From Ectocarpus siliculosus (Eukaryota; Sar; Phaeophyceae; Ectocarpales; Ectocarpaceae), in assembly GCA_000310025.1 (NCBI GenBank), contig FN648299.1, positions 101,512 through 165,511 on the forward strand: DNA of 64,000 nucleotides, given 5' to 3'. Position numbers and translations under genes: made by a program. The notes beneath the pieces are model-generated. The model made no database searches and was not told the origin of the DNA. It saw only the letters and a program-made list of their open reading frames with translations. Each line of letters opens with the position of its first letter. Position 1 is the first letter of the stretch. Below are positions 24,691-35,720 of this stretch, piece after piece.

Positions 24691-25745
24691 GTGGGCTACG
24701 TTGACCTCGTAATCTCTGTTCCCGACTTTTGTGTTCAACGAGTATCACAAATACACCTGTTACATGCTTGGAAGTATCACGTTGGATTGGGTGGGCGGGA
24801 GGTTGGATTGGGTGGGTGGGAATGGTGGGCCCGTGGGTCCGCGGGTCCTTGGGTTGCACAATATGCCGATGCTATTTGGAAATGTTAGGGTAAGAGGTTG
24901 AAGAACCACATAACAAAAATGTCCCTGAATCCAACTTCTGTTACCCCCTGTATTTCTAGAATGTCCGTTTCAACGACTTGAGTGGAGTGCAAGGAGAGTT
25001 TGGGTCGTTCAATCCCAAGGTTGTTTTCATTTTCTTCGTTCGCGTCTTGGACAGGCACGATACCGGAAGAGCTCGGAAATCTGTCCGGGCTGGTCGTACT
25101 TGACCTGAGAGGAAACGAACTGAGCGGTGAGGGAAGCGCCAAAGCACCACATTTGCTGTTACATTGTTCCAGAACTGGTGGGGAAACATATCTTCCCTGT
25201 ATCTTCCGGTCATTCAGGTTCGATGCCCGTTTTCACTATGCGATTCTGCAGGCAGCGTTTCCGTGCAGTTTGGAGCCCTGACTACGCTGGAGGAACTTCA
25301 CCTTTCCTCCAATATTCTGACGTGTAAGAGGCGTAGATCACGTTTTACGCTTTTCGATCGCTAGACAGCCAGCTGCTCGGAGCTCCCAGCACCTGCAGGC
25401 GTGGACATGCAGAACGTGATTTGTCAGCGGGATTCACTCACAAAATTGTCACGGAAATCGAAGCTGCCCAAACTTGTGGTGTTTACCTGTTTACAGCACT
25501 CACGCCTGCGACACTTTCAGGTACTGGAATACCGTGCGTTACGCGCCTATTGAACACCCGTTTTTTCCACAGGTTGGCGGCTACATGCTCCGCAAACCGT
25601 TTTGCTGCCTCACTCCGCTTCTTCTCTCATCGTATGTACGTGTAATAGTTGTGATCGTGTACGTGATGCCCAGGGCCTATCCCGAAGGAGCTGGAAACTC
25701 TCAGCAAGCTCAGGACGCTTGAACTCGCTAACAATCGGCTCACAG
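24619..25745 (+). other. LRR exon array: four 72-nt exons, one repeat each
   Basis: Exons 24619-24690, 25055-25126, 25252-25323 and 25674-25745 are each exactly 72 nt, in phase 1 at both ends, and each codes for one 24-residue plant-type LRR. Examples are TIPEELGNLSGLVVLDLRGN and PIPKELETLSKLRTLELANN. The first has TAG in place of the Glu codon of the LxL strand (RTL-stop-LAKNRFE). LRR-like debris between them includes 24529-24553 (LAGNMFK), 24956-24983 (RFNDLSG) and about 25369-25395. The identical size and phase mean any exon can be gained, lost or reordered without changing the reading frame. Confidence 0.85.
25546..25745 (+). repeat. Duplicated intron-plus-LRR-exon unit, copy 2
   Basis: Partner of 24481-24690. 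Here the LRR exon is intact (LRTLELANNRLT), with good acceptor GATGCCCAG and donor CACAG|GTGAGG. Confidence 0.6.
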
Positions 25746-26097
25746 GTGAGGTCGTTACGTGACGTACTTACTATTCATGCTCATCCCCGACTTGGGGTTT
25801 CACTCCCCGTCTGTCTCTAGTTGTGTCTGCCGTACTGACGCGAGCGCGATTCCACGCGAGTTGTCGTTCGGGTATTTCCCTCGTAGCGTTGATGAGCATG
25901 TGGATGCTGATCAAGCAATATGCATGGCATGAGCCGGGAAGGGTGCGACGTGTCCCCCTTTGCTGCGCAACGGCGGTACTCCTAATACAGAACGGCCATG
26001 TTCCGAGGCTTGGACGATGGTCTTGAGGTGCAATATCGATGTCACTGAGTATTTCTGGCCGATGCAACGTGAACTCTTCGCTTTTACGGTCTTGCAG

Positions 26098-27549
26098 ACA
26101 GCCCCGGAGATACCGCGGAAAGGTTAGTCGAAGTATCCGCGAACACGCTGATCAACTTAAGCGGGAACCGATGGGAGATCCCCCGGTTGGGGGTCACCCA
26201 AGGCGGTTGGGAACAGGTTGTCAGGTACTACGACGAGCTGGCCCAGTCCGGGGGCGTTGTGGTGACGGGTCTGAAGGTTGTGCTCGTGGGTGCGGTTCAT
26301 GCTGGCAAGACAACCCTGGCCCGGGGCCTCCTAGAAGGAGATGTACCTCAAACGCCTCCGCCTAGAACCAGGGGCGTCGATGTGCATGTTCACCCTTGGG
26401 TACCTGACTTCAACCCGGCGCTTGACGTCATGATCTGGGATTTCGCTGGGCATGATGCCTACTGCTCGGCGCATCATGTTAGTTTATGAGATTAATGTGT
26501 TCTACCTTTGCCGTGCCGGAGTCTGTGCTTTTGGCACGTCAGTTTCATCCGAGCATTGCGGGGTGCAAGGATGTGAGATTGATTGTGTCTCGGGACAAGT
26601 TGCGGGCGTCGTAAAAATATTACGCGTTGTTGGATAGTTGAACCTCGTGCGTATCACAAACGCCATTCCGTTGACCCCCTCTGATCCCTCCCGCTTTCGT
26701 TCCCCGGCAGCTGTTTCTCGCCGTCGGGGCACTGCACCTGCTCGTGGGGGACCTCCACATGTTTAGCCAAGATCCTTTGTCGAAGAAGAACGCGGTGTAC
26801 ATGTGGCTGGATTCGTTGCTCTGTCGGGTGCCAGGGAGCGCTGTTCTCGTCGTGGCAACGCGCGCGGATGCCTTCGTTGACAACAGCGAGGGAGCCTCTA
26901 CCCTAGAAAGCCCGGAAGAAGCGATCAAGACGCACCTGGAGCAAACAAAGAAAGTACATGTCATCGCTTCTCCGTACGTGGCAGTAGCCTCTGTGACTCT
27001 TCCAGGGTCTCGCTTTTTCAAACATTGTTTGTCCTGCATCTCAAATATACTTCTATATTCACAGTAATGACTGACCGCCGAGACTATCAAGAACCGTCAA
27101 CGGGCATTCCAGAGAGGTGGTTCAAACGCTGATACTTTGTTGGAGCGCCCACCGTCGCCTCCGCCCTCGCTCTGGCTGTGCGGATTCATCTCGATCTGCG
27201 GCCGCAGCTCGGACGGCATGGCGTCGCTCAAGAAGAAGATCTGCGACGTCATTCAGGAGCCAGGCACCGATAACTTCGCGTTCCCGGACCTCCGTCAACA
27301 TGTCCCAACCTCTTGGAGGAGGGTGCGGGCGGTCATGATGCACTCCACGTCGGGGCAGACCTAAAGCAGGCGGCTCGGCTAGAAGGCCCCATCGTTCCGC
27401 TTGAAGGGTGCGAAAAACTTGAGTTTGTGAAGCGGAAAGACGCCTTTGAGGCGTGGTTATTGGCGGACAGCCAATGGGCGAAATAAGTTGGTATTTTGAA
27501 GGCCTCTGGAAGGTTCAACACGCAAAACGAGGCTTCACAGCTCTTTCAG
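26098..27549 (+). other. Roc GTPase domain and start of COR (three exons, frameshifted)
   Basis: Exon 26098-26477 carries the LRR C-cap/linker (INLSGNRWEIP), then the P-loop GAVHAGKTTLA and switch-II IWDFAGHDAY. Exon 26711-26953 starts LFLAVGALHLLVGDL and carries VVATRADAF, the G4 position. The third exon begins near 27091, after a weak acceptor, and reads LWLCGFISICGRSSDGM then FAFPDLRQHVPTSW, the Roc-COR boundary. The frame is lost near 27340: the homologous continuation GADLKQAARLEGP is in another frame. It then meets TAA at 27484-27486 after WLLADSQWAK, before a donor TTTCAG|GTAAGG. Confidence 0.8.
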
Positions 27550-28094
27550 GTAAGGCGGTGCCTTAGTGAAAGCATTGAAGTCCAGCTTCCGTTCACAGGT
27601 GCGTTCTAGTTGGGATCCCTGTTATGCGGACACCCGCGGGACCCGGATGTTGATCCAAGGTGTACGTTGAGGCACACGATTCCCTGAGGTATATGCAAAA
27701 TTCCACGCCATTTGAAGTTCGAAGTTTCAGCGCTGTCGGTTTTCGACGTCTCGAGGTGCATGTCTGTGTAGATCCACGTTTACCTGTGCTAGAAGGCCGA
27801 CCCTCTTGTTGACGTTGTACGTTACACGTTCCCCCTGTTTCGTTAAAACTAGAGCCAATCCTTGCCGCACCATACCGCGCGGGGTTAGGTCCTTCCGTGC
27901 CGTGACAGCCTGCGTATCGTACCGTCAAGACAGAGAACCGTCCTGGCAAACGCTGTCGAGCAAAAATAGCTAGTGGTAATTTCGTACGTCGGCTGCCGCA
28001 GCGTCAGAAAGGGCCTGCCTCTACGGTTCCTCTCTTAACACATGCGAATCTCAACTTACGAATTACCGTTCTACCCATGTGCCATTTTTATCAG

Positions 28095-30157
28095 GATGCG
28101 CTCAGTCTACTGCAGGTTCGTGGAGCGGCACTGGTGGCATGTGATCTCATACACCTGAAGCCGTCGTGGATCAACAGTCTGCTGCGAGAAGTGCTGGATC
28201 ACAACCTAGCGGATCCGACAAAGGTAGGACCATTTACGTCCCAGTTTTTAATGTTCTACGGTTTCTCCATCTCACACTACACCGACAATGCCCCCGAATG
28301 AATGACTATGAGTTTTCACTCTTTTTCGTGAGGTGGGAACTCCCGCCTAAAGCCAGTCCAGGGGTCGTATTTTTGTTCGCTTTCTCGTGTTGTGATACGC
28401 CCAAGCCGCGCAAACTGGCCTGGTAAACAAGAAGGCCAGATCACCGGGAGGTCACACGGTGAGAAGGCATACCCGCAATGCAGCTTGAAAGTTCCACTCT
28501 CACCGTCTCAAACTCCGCGTTTTTTGTTGGAAAGGGCCCTTTGGAGTCGCCAGGAAAAGGTGAAACATTGTTCCATGTAGCATCATCTACCTACTCACCA
28601 GGCTTGCTGGGTAGGAGCAAGGGTCAGAGTTTCCGGAGAATGGCGGCGACAACTTTAGTATTGATGATTCCTCTCTATGTTGTTGTAAATCCAGGACAAG
28701 TGGTGGCGGGGGGAACTAGAGGAGTACCATCGTGAGCATGGCATCGTGTTCAACAGGCTCATTAAGGCCCGCAGGTATGGTTAGCTCTATTTGTGACGAT
28801 CGATGGTTTGAACTGTTGGCATTGCGTGCTCGCACCAAATAGCACATGAGGTTCCAAGAGGTTCTAGAAATCAGATGGAGTCATGGGAAAGCCCGCAGCA
28901 CATCAGCTCCCCTGCTGCTTAACGGCCAGTTCTCTCATGCGTTGCACTATTGTGGTTAAAAGGTTTTATGTGTGCCAAGCACGGGGCGTTTATCGGTACG
29001 CGAATTCGAGTGCTATCGGTGCTATCGACATATAAATGACTGACACGAACCGGGTCCCATGCTCGTCAACGTCGGCACGGTCTGCTTGAGGCGTAAATGT
29101 AATCCACAAACGAGCTTGGCAGAATGTTTCTCGCAGGGAAAGGTTGGACTTGCTCTCAAGGAGTGATGCCTTCTTGTTGCTGCGCATCCGCGGCCGCCGC
29201 GAAGAGTTGCTGCTGTACAGTAGGGTCGGATCGGGATGTTGGTACAATAAGGAAGACCCGCGGCCTATGAAGACAGGGGTGTGCAGCTGTGTACAACTGT
29301 CGCGGAGGCAGTAACAGGTGCCACCAAAGGTGGGATGGGAGAAGATGTTGTTGAGGAACTGCACCACGTCCTGAGGCCGGATTCGCCGCCAAAAGGGCGG
29401 CGACGAGCTGATTCGGAAAATGTTGCAGTCCTTCAACGCGGGAAGAAATCCTGCTCCGATCAACTTGTTCCGGTGTGCATCATTATCGACCTCCTGCTCA
29501 CAGAAATTTTCCCGACCTCCCACTCACAGAAAGTACGTCATATCGGGGATGCCATGCGTGGAGTATCTTGCTTCCTCTGGCGGAAGGTCGTGACGGTCGT
29601 CGACGACGAGGTCTTCTGCAGCCTGGTCGAGACCTTGGCTCTGCACGACGTCATGTTCCTGTTCGATGACGACGGGAATCAGGGAAGGGTGGGAGATCTT
29701 ATGGTACCCGCTCGGCTGCCAGGGAGCGTCTCAGAGGCCTCCCTCGCTATGCTGAAGCAAGCAGTCTCCCAGGGCACCCGGATGCAGTTCGCGATCGACG
29801 CCGAGTACGTCCCGCCGGCGATTATCCCGCTGTTCCTCGGCGGTTTCTGCCGCAGGGAAAACATTGTGTTTCGTGCCTGCTGGACCAGGGGGCTGGCGTT
29901 CATGATGAGCGGCCAGGAAGGCCTGGTGCGCCTCGAGGAGGCTGGCACTGGGCCCCGACGAGCGATCGAGATTAGCATCGCGGGCCCTTACATGAAGGAC
30001 GTGTCTGAGGTTGGGTTCTGTGCTCAGGGCAGCATGGAAAAACTCTTGGAGCTACCCGGGGCTGCAGTTCGATGCTTCGGCTGATCCCACCGAAGGGAAA
30101 GGGGAAGAAGCTTGGCAGGACAGTCTGAAGGGCCTCCGAGGGGACTTGTTCGAAAAG
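28095..30157 (+). other. COR domain exons
   Basis: Exon 28095-28223 (43 codons) reads LVACDLIHLKPSWINSLLRE, the COR segment that follows Roc. Exon 28695-28774 reads WWRGELEEYHREHGIVFNRL. Exon 29530-30157 carries FLWRKVVTVVDDEVF and QFAIDAEYVPPAIIPLFLGG, the C-terminal COR lobe. The frame breaks near 30045: upstream reads MEKLLELPG, while the homologous continuation YPGLQFDASADPTEGKGE lies in the next frame and runs to donor AAAAG|GTGTTG. The 28774/29530 junction is not phase-compatible, so a small exon or a lesion is missing there. Confidence 0.7.
28990..29523 (-). other. Antisense open frame in ROCO intron
   Basis: A 177-codon open frame on the minus strand fills most of the intron between COR exons 28695-28774 and 29530-30157. 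It has no repeat-like composition and no domain I recognise. The plus strand is also open over 29281-30084, which includes the coding exon. It may be chance or a degenerate insertion. Confidence 0.2.
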
Positions 30158-30545
30158 GTGTTGACCTAGGCATTTTCTGTCCTTACCTTAGTGGCGTGTA
30201 CTTTCGTACTCAACGGTGGTTGGAAATGGTGATGATGACCATTCTACCGTGCATGCTTTTATTTACCCTTCTTCTCGCGTATATCCACCTCACGTGACGA
30301 GTGAGGTACACATCTCGAGGCGAGGAACTTGTTTTTTCTGTTCACGAGTAACGCCTGTGGCAGATGGTTTGCTGCGTTTCATCGATTTTTGTTTTATCTT
30401 GGCCGGGAAATCCTATGAGTGGTAGCAGGGAAGTAGGCGATTCTCTGCATTTTTTATTTCAACATCATCTGTGCAACTCGAAGCGAGCGCGTAACTCCAA
30501 AAATATTGTCAATGTCCTCGTACCTATTGGCCCGGTCTCGTGCAG

Positions 30546-32226
30546 CTCGATCTGAAAGTGGAGGCCATGCTCAAGAGAATTCTTGAATCTCTCAGAGCTA
30601 AAAGCCTGGGCCTCGACGAGGCCCTGGCCAACAGGCTCAGCTGACTGCGCTCCGACGAGCAGCTGGACATGGGCTGCCAGTTGGACGCGACGAAACAGGA
30701 TATTGTGCTCCGCGTCGAAGAGGAAGCCGGGGACAAACTGGGGCCGACAAGTGGCGCGGGTATCGGAGGGTTGGGCCAGACGGAGAGAAAAGTTCTGACC
30801 AGCATCGCGCGAAAATAATTCGAAAGAATAGGGTGCCGTGTCAGGTTTGACGCCCTGTTTACTTGCGAACAGCCAGCGACCTACACAAGCTCATATTCCC
30901 GACCGCAACATCGAAGATACGGGTCAAAGACGGGGTTCGCGCTGAGTACGTCTTTCTGCGTTGGAATGCGCAGGTGGCCGATCCCCCGCCTAGTTTGCTT
31001 GCTCCCCGCCCCAGACAGCGGGGAACCAGCCCTGACGGCGGAACAAAGATCGTTCGATCATTTGTCAGACGCTCTGCAGCAGTGGTGCCTCAGCAAGAAG
31101 GCCAAGGGCAGGAGGCTGGCCACGCGGAAGCTTCGCCTGTTCTTCCTCTGCTCGAAGGACTACAGCCTCGCCGTGTGCGGGCCGGGGGGGCAAGGGTACG
31201 AGGTGCGCAAAGTCGCACGTTGTGAATTGTTTTTATATGCCTGTCCTCTCCAGCGGCTCCGGCGACGATTTTCTCGGTTACCCACACAGCTTCCGAGAGC
31301 AGGTGCTGAAAGCTTGGAAGTCGAAAGCGAGCGACTCTTTGTCGTCCCATGTGTGTAGAAAGACTAACCTTCTCGCATCGGGCGACGTGCAACCTCTTTC
31401 TCCCTCGTATGTATGGGTTGATCAGGTAACAGAGCTGCTCAACTGGGCAAAGAAAGCAAAGCCGGCGGCCAAGGTCGGGCTGGCCGTCGTCTCGATCGCC
31501 CTGAAGGTTTGCACCGGCCTGGCAATCCCCAGAATGGACTTTGACGCAGCCTTCGGGGCGACAACGGGCGATGTCGTGGCCGGGGTAGTCGAGGAAGCGG
31601 CAACCTCGAGCATCGATTCCATGATCAGTGCCGCGGGAGGCAGAATCGAGAGCGGTGGGCGGACGGAACGGCTCGAGCACGCTGGCGTGAACGCTCGCGC
31701 GATGGAAAAGGTGCAGCAAGTTCGGGCCGAGGCTCGCCGCTTTTTCGCATCCGAGGCTGCTTGACATTCAATCATCCGAATTAGCGGTCCGAAAGCGGGC
31801 TGCAGAGCGAACAACAGTTTTCTTATATTTTCGGTTCGTGTCTTGTTGTTCGGACGGGCTACGCAGGCCGTGTCACGCCGACCGGGCGTGCCGAGCCCAA
31901 TACCGTAGACGACACTGCAAAAGAGGATGACACCTGCGCTTGATGAGTCTCGCCCGCCGTTCGTTCTCATGTATGCCCCTGCGCGTACGGATTGACGCTT
32001 TCCGCATCCCGGCTTCCATGTGAGGCCCCTCCCGCTGGAAGGTTTCCAATACGATCAACTCAAGGAAGTGGTCAAGAGCTTCGAGGTGAACGGAACGCCA
32101 AAGGGTAGTTCTCCGTTCCCCAGTTTCGACACCGCCATGCAGCTACAGGACAGAGGCGGGGACGCAATAGAATGGGCGAGGGTCAGCAACGGTAACATTG
32201 ATGACTTCGTGACTCCACTACGTTAG
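30546..32226 (+). other. ROCO C-terminal region
   Basis: Exon 30546 onward encodes a helical segment (LKVEAMLKRILESLRAKS) broken by TGA 30642-30644 and TAA 30816-30818. A stretch LHKLIFPTATSKIRVKDGV follows. Exon 30974-31202 reads LRLFFLCSKDYSLAVCGPGG. Exon 31426-31764 reads VGLAVVSIALKVCTGLAIP then FDAAFGATTGDVVAG. A last exon near 32020-32226 ends FDTAMQLQDRGG...WARVSNGNIDDF and TAG. Fold and function of this tail are unknown. Phases 31202/31426 match exactly, but the last exon would have to be reached from before the TGA at 31762. Confidence 0.55.
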
Positions 32227-34538
32227 TGCGCGTTCCTTCACTGCAGTTCAAGAAGTTTCTGATGGGGTTCATCCGTTCAGTGCTGTGCTGTCGTTGGCAA
32301 TGTCTGGTTTTCTTCAGCAGTATGTCGAACATTCATCTACTCGCTAAGGTAAAGCGAGGTTTTGTACGGAGGGATCCGTGTTGTTCCATGGCCTCGCATT
32401 GTGACCACGGGGTGGAGTAAACGGCACTAGTGCTGTGAGCGCTGATTTGAAGTGAAGACAAAGAGAAGAAAAAAACCAAATGTGGCCAGCTCTCGTTGAA
32501 CTTTTGTAGCAGCATTCACTGCACCAGAAGGTAACATAGGTCGTATGCAAAGACGTACTCACTCGTATAATGGGAGGATATGCAGTTCTGATCGGTTTTT
32601 CACGGAACAACGGCTTATTGCTTGGGCGGTGTTGGGGCAAGGCACCAACGTAGCAATCCCTCTATGCACACTCATGTTCAGGGAGGTTTCTTGTAGGCGC
32701 AGACAGAAAAAACGTTGTTTGTTGAAAACCTTCGAGTTGTCCCACCGTGTTTGTGGGGTTCGTGGATAAAGTATCATGTAGTACGGGACCCCCAGCACGA
32801 GAGGGTTATCTCGGATCACTCTGCCGAAGTCAATTGTTCATGTAGAGAGAATAAGCGCAGTATTGAATCTATCTCCAGCAACAGGCTTCCTTTGTTCGTG
32901 TGACAGGTTCGCAGACTCATAAAAATCTCGGTAGATCTCGTGTGGCCTACAGTAATTGCACTTCGATGCGATTGGCCGCAGTGACTAACTACGAGGAGAT
33001 TGCGGAGCACTAGGGGATCCGCAAAGGGTGCAGGTAGCCTTTCGGCAAACCCGAGCCCTCCTCGATCGGCTTCGCAGCCTACAAATTCAGAGCATTTCTA
33101 CGAGTCGTTTAGTTGCCGTATTGTCGCCGACAAAATGCAGGAACACAAATAACGGCGCAAACCAAACTATCAATATCAATTTTTCCCTCGATTTTCCTCC
33201 CAGGTCGGAGGCGGGAACAATACATTTGTACGTCCGAATGGTCCAAAACTCTTCCACCGCGGCGAGCATCATGGCATCACGCCCCCCCCCCCCCCCCCAT
33301 GTTTTTCGCCAGCAGTCTCAATAGCATTCGGCATCAAGTCTTACGTCTATTCCCAAATCACACGTTGCTGTCGTGGATGGTGTATGTAGTCGACGGATCA
33401 ATAACGAAAATTGAAGAAATCAGCGGGACATCATCCCAACAGGAACTCCCAGAGCATAGCGAAAGGTATGATATTCCAAGGGAGTCCTGTTACATAACGA
33501 GTGAAACACAGACATGGGCAAGGCAAGAAGGACCTCGCTCGTCACGTTCATCGTACTCACAAACTATGCAGCGTCCGGAGGCCCCGTAGATCAACACTCT
33601 AAGGATACCCCCCAAATAAACCTATCTTTGTAAGTTGCTGCTGGGCTACTCAGGTATATACGTACTCGAGGTGATGAGACCCGAGCCTTGGGCTTTCCAA
33701 GAGGTGATGCGTTCAGCAAATCCGTTTGAAAGCCAAAGCAAGCAGGGAAAGGATAATGAAGCAGGAGTGCGAACACAAGCTATCGCCGTACAACCGTCAA
33801 ACGCAGGGAAGGAATGTAGTCTAATCACCGTCGGGATTCCTCTAAGACCAGGGCAATCCCCACCGAACCACCCACCCAGCCCCACCCGCTCACGAGGCGT
33901 GAAGAAAACTGAGAGCAACAACCACGAACTGCCAAACACAATTCATTGACCGCCGACCGGCCGGAAGAAAATCAACTACAAGTAGCTCTATCCTAGGCAT
34001 CTCCACACGCTCCGTCCATCCAGCCTCCCACCCACCAGGCAACACCCCCTTCCGCCAACGTTTGGGTGGGCGAGGGTGGATAGTCAGGGCACATGAATGG
34101 GCGGTACATACCATGCTTGCACTCCACTCTCTTTACAGACAGACTAGGACCAAATGAACATAAAGGAAAATGTCTTGTAATGTGATGACAAGAGGCGAAC
34201 ACGAGACTGAGAGACGTTCGGACGAGCTGGGCAGAAACGTGCCGCGCAGAGAGAACGAAGACCAACACAAGGCATGTACATGCATGGATAGGCAAAACAA
34301 GCACCAGCCTAGAGTCAACTATTGTTTGGGATTTTGGCTGTTCATGGCGTCGCGGTACCAGGCAAGAAAGGAAGTGAGGGAGAGAGAGAACCCCTCGATA
34401 TACGCTCGCTGCGGTGCCGATGTTGAAGCTTCGCCGCCACCGCCGCCACCATAGCTCACCCCCGGCCCCACCCGCGGCGCTGCCCACACGCCTGGTTGTT
34501 CATCCTTCACGTTGTTCACACAGAACGTTGCGAGCTCT
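32227..34538. other. Interval between ROCO pseudogene and first SET gene
   Basis: Contains a truncated SINE 3' domain (32400-32476) and a poly-C run (33283-33298). Right of 33960 is the likely 3' UTR and flank of the minus-strand SET gene. Open frames here lack splice support or domain similarity. No other gene is supported. Confidence 0.4.
32400..32476 (+). mobile_element. SINE 3' fragment
   Basis: GTGACCACGGGGTGGAGTAA followed by ACGGCACTAGTGCTGTGAGC and GCTGATTTGAAGTGAAGAC, ending in an A-rich tail. It matches the 3' domain of the full element at 52690-53006 and the inverted copy at 47631-47747. 5'-truncated, as is typical of retroposed copies. Confidence 0.75.
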
Positions 34539-35683
34539 TTATACGATGCCGTGTTCCTCAGCCCAAGTTTTCACGGCGCCGGTGAGGGGCGGGGACCCCG
34601 TCGCACCCCCATCGATGTACTCCTCCTGCTCGGCCCGAGAAAGGTTTGAGAAGCCCGACACCCAGCCTCTGCACCTGACCGCGCCGCATTGGCAGTCGAA
34701 GGGACACGTCATGTCGATCTCCATGGCATTGTAGTCGATCGTCAGCAATTCGCTAGGCTGGACTCGGGGCGCCCGGACCGTCACACGCAGGTACGGCTGT
34801 TCCTGCGAGTTGCAGTCGGTGATTGTAACATGGAGCGACAGTTAGTGCTGCACTTGTTTTTGGGGGTGGAGAACTTGAGACGTGTGCATGCCCCGTTTCA
34901 ATTTCACAGACGGGTTTCGGATGTGCCCCGGACCTCCAACGCACACAGGGGGAATCGTCGTCATGAGTAGCGCGGGGAAATTCAAGGCCAGTGCGAACTC
35001 CTCCCGTGAACACCGCAGCTTGTTCTCATCCCGTTACCGAGATACACGGGCCGGCAAAGACGTCCGGCCGTCATCGTGTTGGAGAGGGGACTTGTGCCTG
35101 TACCTCCATGCAAGGTTCGCTTCGCGCGTCACAGGATTGACTGAGTCTGGGTAAATGTCGCGCACGTCTTGTCATCACGTTTTTCACACACAACCAAGGC
35201 CTTGTCCTACTTTGTATCGCGCCATCGGGAATATGACCCGCCAGCCAGATGCCACTCCAGAGGAAGACTTCCGTGTGTATGTCTCTCCTATGAAAAACAC
35301 GCCGTCCCCTGACCGACATAGTTCCGGTGTCCCATTCCCATGCTTATCTTGCCATAGGCTGACATTGGGTTGCTAACTACAGTACGCTTCCTCTGAAGGT
35401 TGGGGGTGGGGGGCGAGGCTACACGAGTGTGAGTTCGACGTGTCTGGGATGCTTACTCACCGCCGTGTCCACCACCTCCAGCTGACAGTTGGGCTCACAG
35501 GAATGGTTCATGAGTACGAGGTTACCCCCGGCTTCCAGGTGCCGCTCTTTGCTGACCTGCACGCTGTGCCGCGTTTTCACGCCCGTGACCAAGCCTTCCA
35601 CTCGAGCGAACAGCACCCGGTTCTCCTCCAGCACACGTGCTGCCACAAGGAACTTCTCCGTTCCGTCCTCTACAACGGTGAAA

Positions 35684-35720
<37 letters not shown>

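Larger units (their letters stand above)
24619..32226 (+). pseudogene. LRR-ROCO GTPase gene, disabled
   Basis: ROCO proteins carry leucine-rich repeats, a Roc (Ras-like) GTPase and a COR dimerisation domain. In brown algae they form a large family suggested to act as pathogen receptors. Here the parts lie in order: LRR exons (24619-25745), Roc (26098-26477, 26711-26953, about 27091-27549), COR (28095-28223, 28695-28774, 29530-30157) and a C-terminal region (30546 to 32226). Roc keeps a P-loop GAVHAGKTT, a switch-II DFAG and a G4-like TRAD. Lesions on this model: TAG 24666 in an LRR exon, frameshift near 27340, TAA 27484, frameshift near 30045, TGA 30642 and TAA 30816. No start exon or LRR N-cap was found. 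Independent lesions in five exons are hard to blame on sequencing error. Each domain sequence is otherwise well preserved, so inactivation is recent or the exons serve as donors for related genes. Confidence 0.8.

Noticed and set aside
33993-34487. 164-codon minus-strand frame downstream of SET gene 1
   Set aside because: Lies after the SET stop codon, its sequence is not conserved as protein in the duplicated copy, and it is probably 3' UTR.
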